From contig NZ_CP135079.1 of assembly GCF_032121415.1 (NCBI RefSeq), forward strand, positions 806,001 through 870,000: a stretch of 64,000 nt of DNA, in the 5' to 3' direction. The notes under the pieces are model-generated. The model worked only from the letters and a program-made list of their open reading frames with translations. It was not told the origin of the DNA and searched no databases. Numbering within the stretch: position 1 is the first letter of the stretch; each line of letters opens with the position of its first letter. The position numbers and the translations under genes were made by a program. Origin of the DNA: Streptomyces parvus. GTDB lineage: Bacteria; Actinomycetota; Actinomycetes; Streptomycetales; Streptomycetaceae. Below, in pieces: positions 10,570-20,531 of the stretch.

Positions 10570-10844
10570 GCCGTTCGAGGACGGCCCGGGACCAGGTCGT
10601 ACGGGGCCGGGCCGGGCTCACCCGGCGCCCAGGGCGTAGGCGCACCCCGGGGTGAAGGAGCCCGCCGCGCCCAAGCCCAGTTCTCCGCGGTCGAAGTAGA
10701 CCGGGTCGGCTGTGCGCAGGGTGCGTCCGGTAGGCGGGTGCCGGCACTCCTCGATCCCCGTTTCCGGCAGCGCTGTTCGCCCGTTCCGATGAACACTCGG
10801 GCCGATCGGCGCCGTGGGGGGCCCAGGGCTGGGACGCTCCGCGC
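10570..10844. other. Intergenic region with a possible coding relic
   Basis: This 275-bp gap holds GC-rich repeats just after the permease stop. On the minus strand, an open stretch (10618 to about 10743) ends in a sensible-looking tail, DPVYFDRGELGLGAAGSF followed by TPGCAYALGAG and a TGA. It has no start codon or upstream domain, so it may be the eroded end of a lost gene. No family is recognised. Confidence 0.35.
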
Positions 10845-11540
10845 ATGACGCAGATCGAGCAGTTCCCCCTACCGGGCCCGGGCGGTCCGCCGACGGGCGG
10901 CTCCCCGGTGATCGAACGTATGCGGGAATTGCGCGCCGGGTGGCCGTCCGGGGAGGGGGTGGCGGTCTTCAACACCGCCTATCTCAAGGTCGTCGAGCGG
11001 ATGGCCCCGGACCTGGGGCCCACCGACCGCGAAGCCGCCCTGCTGGGCGTTCGCTGCGCCGAGCGCTATCTGTCGGCCGCCGAGACCGCCGCGGCGGGCG
11101 GGCGGCCGCCGGAGTGCTGGCGCCCGCTGCTCCCCTGCCGCCGCCATCCCCGCGTACGTCCGCTGCAGTTCGCCCTCAGCGGTCTCCAGGCGCACGTGGG
11201 GCACGACCTGGTCCTGGCGGTGGTGGACACCTGCCATACGCTCGGCTGCGAACCCCCGGACCTGGAGGGGGAGTTCGAGTGCGTGGGTGAACTCCTCGCC
11301 TTGCTGGAGGAGCGGATCCACGACGACCTGATGCCGGGCCCCGACCTCCTGGAGATCGCGGATCCGCTGACCCATCTGGTGAGTTCCTGGTGCCTGGAGC
11401 GGGCCCGCGAGGCGGCCTGGTCGGCGGCCCGGACGCTCTGGCGGCTGCGCGGATTCCCTTCGCTGGCCGAGGAGTTCCGACAGCGGACCGACGCGGGCGC
11501 GGGTCTGGTGGGGCGGCTTCTGCTCACCCCGTGCCGCTGA
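10845..11540 (+). CDS. DUF5995 family protein
   Basis: This 231-residue, probably cytoplasmic protein matches the DUF5995 pattern: an N-terminal helix with a RMRELRAGWPSGEGVAVFNTAYLKV-type opening (residues 24-49, key GVAVFNTAYLKV) and a central QFALSGLQAHVGHDLVLAVVDT-like stretch (about 106-127). The conserved His residues there could bind a metal. Function is unknown. It converges on davB with only 27 bp between stops. The ATG at 10845 follows a GC-rich leader without a strong Shine-Dalgarno match. Confidence 0.8.
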   Translation: MTQIEQFPLPGPGGPPTGGSPVIERMRELRAGWPSGEGVAVFNTAYLKVVERMAPDLGPTDREAALLGVRCAERYLSAAETAAAGGRPPECWRPLLPCRRHPRVRPLQFALSGLQAHVGHDLVLAVVDTCHTLGCEPPDLEGEFECVGELLALLEERIHDDLMPGPDLLEIADPLTHLVSSWCLERAREAAWSAARTLWRLRGFPSLAEEFRQRTDAGAGLVGRLLLTPCR

Positions 11541-11567
11541 CGCCCGCGTCGGCCCCCTGCGCCGGAC

Positions 11568-13262
11568 TCAGTCCTCCGGCAGCTCGACCGGAGCGATCTC
11601 GTCGAAGACGTCCCCGGGGCCCGGGTTGGTCGCGTCCGTCGCCCCGCCGAACTGGTGCATGACGCCCCACACGGCGTTCAGCGCGGTCTGCACGGCGCCC
11701 TCCGCCCAGCCGGCCGTCCAGGAGATGTCGTCCCCGGCGAGGAAGATGCCCCGCTTGTCCTCCGGCAGCCGGTCCTGCACGAAGTGGGTGAACAGCCGCC
11801 GCTGGTAGCGGTAGTGGCCGGGCAGGTTGGCCTTGAACGCGCCCATGAACCAGGGCTCGTTCTCCCAGGAGACGGTGACCGGGTTGCCGATGATGTGGCT
11901 GCGGATGTCGACGTTCGGGTAGATCTCGCCGAGCGACTTGAGCATGACCTCCATGCGCTCCTTCGGGGAGAGCGGCAGCCACTTCAGGCTGTCGTCGCAC
12001 CACGTGTAGGAGAGGCAGACGACGGCGGGCCTGTCCGGCCCGTCGTCCAGGAGGTACGTCCCCCGGGTCATCCGGTCGGTGAGCGTCATCGACATGGTGT
12101 CGCGGCCGGTGGTCTCGTCCTTGTCCAGCCAGAACGGGCGGTCGACCGGCACGAACAGCTTGGACGACTCCATGTAGTGGGTGCGCTCCATCGCCGTCCA
12201 GTGGTCGATCGGGAAGAGCGCGTCATCGCAGTCGATCTTGGAGAGCAGCAGCCAGGACTGGCCGGTGAAGACCGCGGCCCGGAAGGTGCGGATGTCGCCG
12301 GTGGCGTCGGTGACCGTGATGCGGTTGCCCGCCGTACGGGTCAGCCGGGTCACGGCGCCGCGCGGCTCGCCGCCGTGCAGGGAGGAGAGCGAGGTGCCGA
12401 GCGGCCAGTGGACGATCTTCTGCGGCTCGCGGTCCCACAGGCGCAGCGGAAGCTGCTGGCTGCCGCCGACGATGCCGCGGTGGTGGTCGTCGGCCTCGGT
12501 GTAGACGACGCGCAGGATCTCCAGGATGGAGTTGGGGAAGTCGGTGTCCCAGCCGCCGGTGCCGAAGCCGACCTGGCCGAAGATCTCGCGGTGCCGGAAG
12601 GACTTGAAGGCCTCGGACTCGCAGAGGAAGCCGTAGAAGGTCTGGTTGTCGAGCCGCTCGACGAGCTGCGACCAGATCTCCCGGATACGCGGGACGTCGC
12701 GCTCGCGCAGCGCCCGGTTCATGTCGGAGAAGTCGGCGCCCTCCTCCAGACAGGCGTTCCACGCCTCGGCCACGTCGCGGTAGACCTGCGGGAGGTCGTC
12801 GATGGTCTCGGCGTAGTGCGACTCGCCCTTGAGGTCCACGACGGTCGAGGGCGTGGCCGGGGAGAGCGGGTTGGGGAAGGGCCGGGTCCGCAGGCCCACC
12901 AGGTCGATGTAGTGCTGGAGCGCCGTGGAGGAGGGCGGGAAGCGCATGGCGCCCATCTCGGCGGTGAGGTCGCCGTCGCAACCGTCGAAGCCGACGGTGC
13001 GCAGTCGGCCGCCGATCCGGTCGGCCTCGTAGACCACGGGCTTGAGGCCCATCTTCATCAGCTCGTACGCGGCGATGATGCCCGAAAGCCCGCCGCCGAT
13101 GACGGCGACCTCCTGACCGTGCTCGGTCGCCGGTATCTGCCCGAGTCCCGCCGGGTGGGCGAGGAAGTCGTCGTACGCGTAGGGGAAGTCCGGCCCGAAC
13201 ATGGTGATCGGCGGGGCGGCCGCGTCGGTGTGCTGGACGGCGTTGGGCACCGTGGACGTCAT
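11568..13262 (-). CDS. davB: L-lysine 2-monooxygenase-like flavoprotein (DavB)
   Basis: This 564-residue FAD enzyme belongs to the monoamine oxidase fold. The N-terminal dinucleotide site is VAVIGGGLSGIIAAYELMK (52-70) and the C-terminal FAD segment is GIFLAGDDISWTAGW (about 519). It closely follows the Pseudomonas lysine 2-monooxygenase DavB as I recall it, including ITMFGPDFPYAYDD near residue 20 and GFGTGGWDTDFPNS mid-protein. That enzyme oxidatively decarboxylates L-lysine to 5-aminovaleramide. The davA start lies 49 bp upstream on the same strand, which supports this over a generic amine oxidase. Specificity for another amino acid remains possible. Confidence 0.85.
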   Translation of the reverse strand: MTSTVPNAVQHTDAAAPPITMFGPDFPYAYDDFLAHPAGLGQIPATEHGQEVAVIGGGLSGIIAAYELMKMGLKPVVYEADRIGGRLRTVGFDGCDGDLTAEMGAMRFPPSSTALQHYIDLVGLRTRPFPNPLSPATPSTVVDLKGESHYAETIDDLPQVYRDVAEAWNACLEEGADFSDMNRALRERDVPRIREIWSQLVERLDNQTFYGFLCESEAFKSFRHREIFGQVGFGTGGWDTDFPNSILEILRVVYTEADDHHRGIVGGSQQLPLRLWDREPQKIVHWPLGTSLSSLHGGEPRGAVTRLTRTAGNRITVTDATGDIRTFRAAVFTGQSWLLLSKIDCDDALFPIDHWTAMERTHYMESSKLFVPVDRPFWLDKDETTGRDTMSMTLTDRMTRGTYLLDDGPDRPAVVCLSYTWCDDSLKWLPLSPKERMEVMLKSLGEIYPNVDIRSHIIGNPVTVSWENEPWFMGAFKANLPGHYRYQRRLFTHFVQDRLPEDKRGIFLAGDDISWTAGWAEGAVQTALNAVWGVMHQFGGATDATNPGPGDVFDEIAPVELPED

Positions 13263-13310
13263 GGGGTACGGACTCCTTGCGCGGTACGGAGGTTCGGGGA
13301 GGGGGCGGGC

Positions 13311-14108
13311 TCAGGCGAGGGAGCCGTAGAGACCGGGGCGGCGGTCTGCGAGATACGGGTTGGCGGCGCGCGAGGCGGCCAGGTACTCCGGGTCCACCTC
13401 GCCGATCACGAGTTCCTCGCCGCGTCCGGCGCGGGTGCGCACGACCCCGTCGGGGCCGGCCAGGCAGCTGAGCCCGACGAACTCGAACTCCCCTTCCGGG
13501 CCGGTGCGGTTGACGTACGCCACGTACATCTGGCTCTCGAAGGCCCGTACGGGGACGACGGATTCGGCGACGAACTGGAAGGGGTGCATCTGCGCGGTGG
13601 GAACCAGCAGCAGATCGGTGCCGGCGAGGGCGTGCGCCCGGACGTTCTCCGGGAACTCGACGTCGTAGCAGATCAGCAGGCCGATGCGGATGCCGTCGAG
13701 GTCGGCCTGGACGACGGTCCGGTCGCCGGGAGTGAACCACTCCTGCTCGAAGCAGCCGAACAGATGGGTCTTGCGGTAGTTCGCGAGCCGCGCGCCGTCG
13801 GGGCCGATGAGCTGGGAGGCGTTGAAGATCCGCTCCCCGTCGCGCTCCGGGTAGCCGTAGAGGACGGCGAGGCCGTGGCGTACGGCGATCTCGGCGATCG
13901 CCTTTGAGCCGGGTCCGTCGGCGGACTCGGCCAGCTCGGGCACGGCGTCGCCGATGGCGTATCCGGTGAGGAACAGCTCGGGCGCCACCAGCAGCCGGGC
14001 TCCCGCGTCGGCGGCCCGGGCGGCGGCCTCGTCGAGCGCCTTCAGGTTCTCGGCGACGGCGCCGGGCCGTCCGGAACTCTGGAGCAGGGCGGTGCGCAAC
14101 GACGGCAT
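13311..14108 (-). CDS. davA: 5-Aminovaleramide amidase (DavA), nitrilase superfamily
   Basis: This 265-residue carbon-nitrogen hydrolase has all three catalytic residues: Glu44 in VAPELFLTGY, Lys113 in YRKTHLFG and Cys147 in LLICYDVEFPE. It would hydrolyse 5-aminovaleramide made by DavB to 5-aminovalerate. The text around the Glu (ELFLTGYAIG) and the downstream PTAQMHPFQF resemble Pseudomonas DavA. The ATG at 14108 follows GAGG at seven bases; a longer frame to 14180 has a poorer start. It is first gene of a two-gene unit with davB. Confidence 0.85.
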   Translation of the reverse strand: MPSLRTALLQSSGRPGAVAENLKALDEAAARAADAGARLLVAPELFLTGYAIGDAVPELAESADGPGSKAIAEIAVRHGLAVLYGYPERDGERIFNASQLIGPDGARLANYRKTHLFGCFEQEWFTPGDRTVVQADLDGIRIGLLICYDVEFPENVRAHALAGTDLLLVPTAQMHPFQFVAESVVPVRAFESQMYVAYVNRTGPEGEFEFVGLSCLAGPDGVVRTRAGRGEELVIGEVDPEYLAASRAANPYLADRRPGLYGSLA

Positions 14109-14185
14109 GGCTGACCTCGGGCGGTGCGGGCGGAGTGGGGAGACGTATCGAAGGTACGTGGCCCGGATCGGCCCGGACAAGGCGC

Positions 14186-14248
14186 GAGTGTTGCGCGTCG
14201 ACCGTCGATTCGTTGCGCGGGAAGGGCCCTGGGCGGCGAATCGTTGCG
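14186..14248. promoter_or_regulatory. Phased GTTGCG repeats upstream of davA
   Basis: Three GTTGCG cores occur at 14190, 14212 and 14243, two within the longer matches GATTCGTTGCG (14207-14217) and GAATCGTTGCG (14238-14248). Spacings of 22 and 31 bp equal two and three helical turns. Lrp/AsnC proteins often bind such phased sites. The site lies between davA and the AsnC-type gene. Confidence 0.45.
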
Positions 14249-14292
14249 TCGGGCATCACCGCAGGTCAGCGGGGTGATGTGGGCCACCCGTT

Positions 14293-14751
14293 TCAGACCG
14301 GCGGGGCCTCCGCGGAGTACCTGCGCAGCAGCGGCGAGAGCACCAGCACCGACTTCGTACGCTCCACGTACGGCTCCCCCGCGATGCGCTCCAGGACCTG
14401 TTCGAAGTGGCGCATGTCGGCGGCGAAGACCTGCACCACCGCGTCCGCCTCGCCGGTCACGGTGGAGGCCGAGGCGATCTCCGGGTAGCGGGCGAGGCCC
14501 TGTTTGATCGCGTCCGGGGAGGTGTTGCGGCTGCAGTAGATCTCGATGAACCCCTCGGTCTCCCAGCCGAGCGCCGCGGGGTCGACCCGCACGGTGAAGC
14601 CGGTGATCGCGCCCTCGGCGCGCAGCCGGTCGACGCGCCGTTTCACGGCGGGGGCGGAGAGGCCGACGATGGCGCCGATGTCGGCGTAGGAGCGCCGGGC
14701 GTCTTCGGCGAGGGCGTGGACGATGCGTTCGTCGAGGTCGTTCAGGCGCAC
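14293..14751 (-). CDS. Lrp/AsnC family transcriptional regulator
   Basis: This 152-residue protein has an N-terminal helix-turn-helix (about 3-50, SYADIGAIVGLSAPAVKRRVDRL) and a C-terminal RAM/AsnC ligand-binding domain (from about 60, with VTGEADAVVQVFAADMRHFEQVL). Such regulators sense amino acids as octamers. The GTG at 14751 is the best start by length, although no strong ribosome binding site precedes it. The gene is 184 bp upstream of davA on the same strand, so it probably senses lysine or a related amino acid and controls davAB (inference). Confidence 0.88.
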   Translation of the reverse strand: MRLNDLDERIVHALAEDARRSYADIGAIVGLSAPAVKRRVDRLRAEGAITGFTVRVDPAALGWETEGFIEIYCSRNTSPDAIKQGLARYPEIASASTVTGEADAVVQVFAADMRHFEQVLERIAGEPYVERTKSVLVLSPLLRRYSAEAPPV

Positions 14752-14786
14752 GTCGGGCGGTTCACTATCTCTGCGGTGGGTCGGCT

Positions 14787-14816
14787 TGCGGGAGGCGGTG
14801 CGTGCCGCCTCCCGCA
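14787..14816 (-). terminator. Terminator between aldehyde dehydrogenase and AsnC genes
   Basis: A perfect 12-pair hairpin (14787-14798 with 14805-14816, loop TGCGTG) lies in the 116-bp gap downstream of the dehydrogenase stop. The dehydrogenase is therefore probably not cotranscribed with the regulator. Confidence 0.7.
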
Positions 14817-14867
14817 GTAGACCACGGGCCGCCGTCCTGGGCATGCCCGGTGCGGCGGCGCAGGCCG

Positions 14868-16325
14868 TCAGAAGGGGAACTGCGAGCGGCCGTGCTGGAT
14901 GGAGATCCACTTCTGGGTGGTGAAGGCCTCGATCATCGAGTCGCCGTTCAGCCGGCCCAGACCGGAGCTCTTCTCGCCGCCGAAGGGGACGATCGGCTCG
15001 TCGTGGACGGTGCCGTCGTTGATGTGGATCATGCCGGTGTGGATGCGCTGCCCGACCCGCACGCCGCGCTCGATGTTGCCGGTGTGGACGGCGCCGCTCA
15101 GTCCGTACGGGGTGTCGTTGGCGATCCGGACGGCCTCGTCCTCGCCGTCGAAGGGGATCAGCAGGGCGACGGGCCCGAAGATCTCCTGGTGCAGGACGGG
15201 CGAGTCGGCGGCGAGACCGGTCAGCACGGAGGGGCTGACGAGGTTGCCGTCGGCGCGGCCGTGCAGGAGGGCCGTCGCCCCGGCCGCCACGGTCTGGTCG
15301 ACGAGCTTGGAGACGGACTCGGCCTGCGAGGAGTTGATCAGCGGGCCGATCTGGGTGGCCGGGTCGGCGGGGTCGCCGACGGTGAGGGACGCGACCTTGG
15401 CGACGAACTTCTCGGTGAACTCGGCCTCGACCGCGCGGTCGACCAGGATGCGGTTGGCGGCCATGCAGACCTGGCCCTGGTGGACGTACCGGCTGAAGAC
15501 CGCCGCGTCGACGGCGTAGTCGACGTCCGCGTCGTCGAGCACGACCAGGGCGCTGTTGCCCCCGAGTTCGAGGACGGCGCGCTTGAGGTTCCGGGCGCAG
15601 ACGGTGGCGACGTGGCGGCCGACCTTGTCCGAGCCCGTGAAGGAGATGACCTGCGGCACGGGGTGCTCCAGCAGGGTGTCGCCGATCTCCGCGATGTCGG
15701 TGATCACGACGTTCAGCAGCCCGGCGGGGAGCCCGGCGTCCTCGAAGACCTTGGCCAGCAGGGTGCCGCCGCAGACCGGGGTGTTCTGGTGCGGCTTGAG
15801 GACGACGGCGTTGCCGAGGGCCAGCGCGGGCGCGACGGACTTGAGGGAGAGCAGGAAGGGGAAGTTGAACGGGCTGATCACCCCGACGACGCCGACGGGC
15901 ACGCGGTAGACGCGGTTCTCCTTGCCCTCGGTCGGCGAGGGGAGGATCTGTCCGGCGGGGCGCAGGGCCAGCTGGATCGCCTCGCGGAGGAACTCCTTGG
16001 CCAGGTGCAGTTCGAACGCGGCCTTCAGCCGGGTGCCGCCGAGCTCGGCGACGATCGCCTCGCCGATCTCCTGCTCGCGCTCCTCGACGATGCCGAGAGC
16101 CTTCTCCAGAACGGCCCGCCTGCTGTACGGGTTGGTGTCCGCCCATGCCTGCTGCGCGCGCTCGGCGGCCCGGTAGGCCTGGTCGACCTCCTCGGCGGTG
16201 GCGACCGGGATCGAGGCGAGCTTCTCGCCGTCGAACGGGTTGAAGTCGATGATGTCCCAGGACCCCTTCCCCGGCCTCCACTCGCCGTCGATGTACTGGT
16301 GGGCCAGGTCAGTGAAGAAGGACAT
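14868..16325 (-). CDS. Aldehyde dehydrogenase (NAD(P)-dependent)
   Basis: This 485-residue member of the aldehyde dehydrogenase superfamily has the general-base Glu in AVLELGGNSALVVLDD (near residue 251), the catalytic Cys in GQVCMAANR (near 285) and the cofactor loop SFTGSDKVGRH. It oxidises an aldehyde to an acid. Overall flavour is that of benzaldehyde/vanillin-type dehydrogenases, but the neighbouring lysine genes raise the option of a semialdehyde of the aminovalerate route. The ATG at 16325 follows AAGGGA. An AT-rich TAATAT stretch just upstream may be its -10 box. Confidence 0.9.
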   Translation of the reverse strand: MSFFTDLAHQYIDGEWRPGKGSWDIIDFNPFDGEKLASIPVATAEEVDQAYRAAERAQQAWADTNPYSRRAVLEKALGIVEEREQEIGEAIVAELGGTRLKAAFELHLAKEFLREAIQLALRPAGQILPSPTEGKENRVYRVPVGVVGVISPFNFPFLLSLKSVAPALALGNAVVLKPHQNTPVCGGTLLAKVFEDAGLPAGLLNVVITDIAEIGDTLLEHPVPQVISFTGSDKVGRHVATVCARNLKRAVLELGGNSALVVLDDADVDYAVDAAVFSRYVHQGQVCMAANRILVDRAVEAEFTEKFVAKVASLTVGDPADPATQIGPLINSSQAESVSKLVDQTVAAGATALLHGRADGNLVSPSVLTGLAADSPVLHQEIFGPVALLIPFDGEDEAVRIANDTPYGLSGAVHTGNIERGVRVGQRIHTGMIHINDGTVHDEPIVPFGGEKSSGLGRLNGDSMIEAFTTQKWISIQHGRSQFPF

Positions 16326-16426
16326 GAGATCCCTTACCGCAGAGAGGCAGGCAGCTGAGTGCGATTCATATTACTTAGATCCAAGGAGAGTTGAAGCGCA
16401 CCCCCGGCCACGCGGGCGGGCCGGAA

Positions 16427-16474
16427 ACGACCCCGCCCCCTCCGGCGTGGAACAGCCTGAGGGGGCGGGGTCGT
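16427..16474 (-). terminator. Strong terminator after guaB1
   Basis: A perfect 15-pair hairpin joins 16427-16441 and 16460-16474 (ACGACCCCGCCCCCT and its complement) with an 18-base loop. It lies 15 bp beyond the guaB1 stop and before the aldehyde dehydrogenase promoter. Confidence 0.85.
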
Positions 16475-16489
16475 CGGGTGATCCGGGGA

Positions 16490-18076
<1,587 letters not shown>

Positions 18077-18226
18077 TTACCCACGGACTGTACCCGAACA
18101 GGATTCGAATCATTCGTGATCACCATCCCTGGACCGGGTGACAAGGGGTCAGGTAGCTTCAAAGCCGCAGGTCTCGGGGGTGCCGGAAGCGTCGATCCGG
18201 CTCGTCGGCAACCCTGGGCACACCGT

Positions 18227-19330
18227 ATGACCGGAGAGGATCCCGATCCGCCTGTGGACAGCGAACTGCCGGACATCTACTGCCCGTTCCCGCAGCGGAC
18301 CAATCCGCACGTGGGGCACACCCGGGGCCACCTGGACGCCTGGACCAGACGGACGGGTCTGGTCCATCGCGAGTCCGCGAGGAACCGATTCGAACAAGCC
18401 GATTTCGGGGCGTTCGTCGGCATGGTCTACCCGACGGCCGACGAGGAACACCTCGATCTGGTGGCCGACTGGTTCGTCTGGCTCTTCCTGGTCGACGACC
18501 AGCTCGACGACGGCCACCTCGGCCGTTCACCCGACCGAGTGAGAAGCGTGGTCGAACGGATGCGCGCGGTCGTCGACGGCTCAGCGCCCGAGCCGCTGCC
18601 GGGGGAAAAGGCCCCGGCCGCCGTGACCGCCCTGGCCGATCTGTGGAAACGTACGACGCCGAACGCGGCCCCGCACTGGCGGACCCGGTTCGCCTGGCAT
18701 CTGGTCACCTACCTCACGACCGCCACGACCTGGGAGGCGGGCAACCGCGCCGAGAACGTGGTGCCCTCGGAGGAGACGTACATCGCCAAGCGGCGGCACA
18801 CCGGGGCCATCCACGTCTGCATGGATCTCATAGAGATCGTCGCGGGCATCGAGGCGCCGGAGTCGCTCCACAACGACCCCCGCTTCATCACCGCCCTGGA
18901 AGCCGCGTGCAACCACGTCTGCTGGGCCAACGACGTGTACTCCTTCGAGAAGGAGCAGGTGCTCGGCGAGATCCACAACCTCGTGCACCTGGTCCGCCAC
19001 CACCGGGGCCTCGGGGAGCAGCAGGCGCTGGACCATGTCGCCGAACGGCTCGCGATGGAGACCGAGCGGTTCCTCACCGCCGAGGACGAGCTGCTGGAGC
19101 TGTATCCGGAACTGTCCGGGCTGCTGGTGCCCTACCTCGACGGGATGCGGAGCTGGATGCGCGGCAACCTGGACTGGTCGCGCCAGACGCCCCGCTACAA
19201 CCCGGCGGACGTCGGTCAGTACGAGGAACCCGAGGAGTACCTGGAGGAGACGGTGCTGGGCGTCCCGCCCGCGCGCGCCGAGGCCGCCGCCCCCGCGCCG
19301 TGCTCGGCCAAGGCTCCCCCGTCCGGCTGA
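18227..19330 (+). CDS. Class I sesquiterpene synthase
   Basis: This 367-residue cyclase ionises farnesyl diphosphate and cyclises it. Both Mg-binding motifs are present: DDQLD at 90-94 (in WLFLVDDQLDDG) and the NSE triad NDVYSFEKE at 235-243, with the C-terminal arginine-tyrosine pair in TPRYNPA. No second domain, prenyltransferase or P450 is adjacent, so the product is probably a volatile hydrocarbon or alcohol. From memory, S. griseus has an (+)-epicubenol synthase at about this chromosomal position; orthology is plausible but unproven. The ATG at 18227 has a weak ribosome binding site; GTG at 18254 is an alternative. Confidence 0.9.
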   Translation: MTGEDPDPPVDSELPDIYCPFPQRTNPHVGHTRGHLDAWTRRTGLVHRESARNRFEQADFGAFVGMVYPTADEEHLDLVADWFVWLFLVDDQLDDGHLGRSPDRVRSVVERMRAVVDGSAPEPLPGEKAPAAVTALADLWKRTTPNAAPHWRTRFAWHLVTYLTTATTWEAGNRAENVVPSEETYIAKRRHTGAIHVCMDLIEIVAGIEAPESLHNDPRFITALEAACNHVCWANDVYSFEKEQVLGEIHNLVHLVRHHRGLGEQQALDHVAERLAMETERFLTAEDELLELYPELSGLLVPYLDGMRSWMRGNLDWSRQTPRYNPADVGQYEEPEEYLEETVLGVPPARAEAAAPAPCSAKAPPSG

Positions 19331-19348
19331 GCGACCGGGGGACGACAT

Positions 19349-19389
19349 GCCGAGGGCCGCGCACCCCGCGAGGGCGCGCGGCCCTCGGC
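19349..19389. terminator. Convergent terminator
   Basis: A perfect 14-pair hairpin (19349-19362 with 19376-19389) separates the converging terpene synthase and sugar-binding regulator genes. It can serve both strands. Confidence 0.8.
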
Positions 19390-19402
19390 GCGTCCTTGCG
19401 CG

Positions 19403-20428
19403 TCACTCCCCGTCGGGGTCGGCCCGCTCCAGCGCCGGGCGGACCCCCGCGGCGGACTCGGTGAGCAGGTAGTCGGCCGCCGCGGTGTCCGTGACCAGGC
19501 TGGTGACGAGGCCGGAGCGGAGCACCGCGCCGATCGCCGCCGCCTTGCGCTGGCCGCCCGCGATCGCGACCACCTCGGGGATCCGGCGCAGCCGGTCCGC
19601 CTCCACGGTGATGCAGCGCTCTCCCAGGTCGCGGCCGACCCGGCGGCCCTCGGCGTCGAACAGGTGCGCGGACATCTCGGCGGCGACGCCGAGTGAGGCG
19701 TAGTGGGCGCGCTCCTCGTCCGAGAGCATGTCGTGGACGGTGGAGATGCCCGGCTCCCAGGAACCGATGGAGACGGCGGCGACGGTGACCTTGTCGAAGT
19801 ACTCGAAGGCGCGGGCGATGCCCGTCTGCTCGCGCAGCGCGGCGGCCGTCGCGGGGTCGGGCAGCAGCATGGGGGCGTAGATGGGGTGCGCCTCGCCGCC
19901 GGAGACCTGGGCCGCCCGGCGGACCGCCTCGACCGAGCCGCGCTCGGCGGTGCCCGCGTCGTACACCCCGGTCAGCTGGACGACCGTGCAGGGCGGCAGC
20001 CGGTCGAGGGCCGCCGCCATGTGGATGGTGGAGCGGCCCCAGGCCAGGCCGAGCACATCGCCCTCGGCCACCAGCTCGCCCAGCAGGTCGGCGGCGACCT
20101 CGCCCAGGTTCTCCGGGTCGGGGGCGTCGTCCTGTTCCTCGGCCGGGGATTCGACGACCACCGCGTGCCGCAGCCCGTAGCGGGCGCGCAGGGCGTCGGA
20201 GCGTTCGGCGTCCAGCTCGGCCGGGACCCGGATCTCGATACGCACGAGATCGCGTTCGAGAGCGGTCTCCAGGACCCGGGCCACCTTGAAGCGGCTCACG
20301 CCGAACTCCTCGGCGATCTGGATCTTGGACTTGCCCTCCAGGTAGAACCGGCGGGCCATGGCCGCCGCCTGCACCAGCTCCGCGGGTCCCATCCGCATGG
20401 CTGACCGACCCGCCGAGATGCCAGACAC
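19403..20428 (-). CDS. SorC/DeoR-type sugar-binding transcriptional regulator
   Basis: This 341-residue regulator has an N-terminal helix-turn-helix (ARRFYLEGKSKIQIAEEFGV and SRFKVARVLETAL) and a large C-terminal sugar-phosphate-binding domain of the SorC group (from about 75, with GLAWGRSTIHMAAALDRLP and VTDTAAADYLL near the end). The GTG at 20428 has GAGGAG seven bases upstream and is preferred over the GTG at 20452. It lies about 100 bp upstream-adjacent to rpe on the same strand order (rpe is transcribed toward it), so a pentose-phosphate-related effector is possible. Target genes are unknown. Confidence 0.88.
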   Translation of the reverse strand: MSGISAGRSAMRMGPAELVQAAAMARRFYLEGKSKIQIAEEFGVSRFKVARVLETALERDLVRIEIRVPAELDAERSDALRARYGLRHAVVVESPAEEQDDAPDPENLGEVAADLLGELVAEGDVLGLAWGRSTIHMAAALDRLPPCTVVQLTGVYDAGTAERGSVEAVRRAAQVSGGEAHPIYAPMLLPDPATAAALREQTGIARAFEYFDKVTVAAVSIGSWEPGISTVHDMLSDEERAHYASLGVAAEMSAHLFDAEGRRVGRDLGERCITVEADRLRRIPEVVAIAGGQRKAAAIGAVLRSGLVTSLVTDTAAADYLLTESAAGVRPALERADPDGE

Positions 20429-20531
20429 CGCGATCTCCTCACTGCTGTTCACACGCCCGATACGCCGTTCATCCTGTCAGATCCGGCGATCCTTGATCGG
20501 CCCTGTCGGACCGCGTTCATCTGCCCTTGGT

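Noticed and set aside
10618..10743. Minus-strand 41-codon tail DPVYFDRGELGLGAAGSF...
   Set aside because: Looks gene-like but has no start codon, ribosome binding site or recognised family; kept only as a possible relic in the intergenic entry.
18085..18125. TTCGAATCC on the minus strand, like a tRNA T-loop
   Set aside because: The flanking five-base arms do not pair and no acceptor or anticodon arms can be found.
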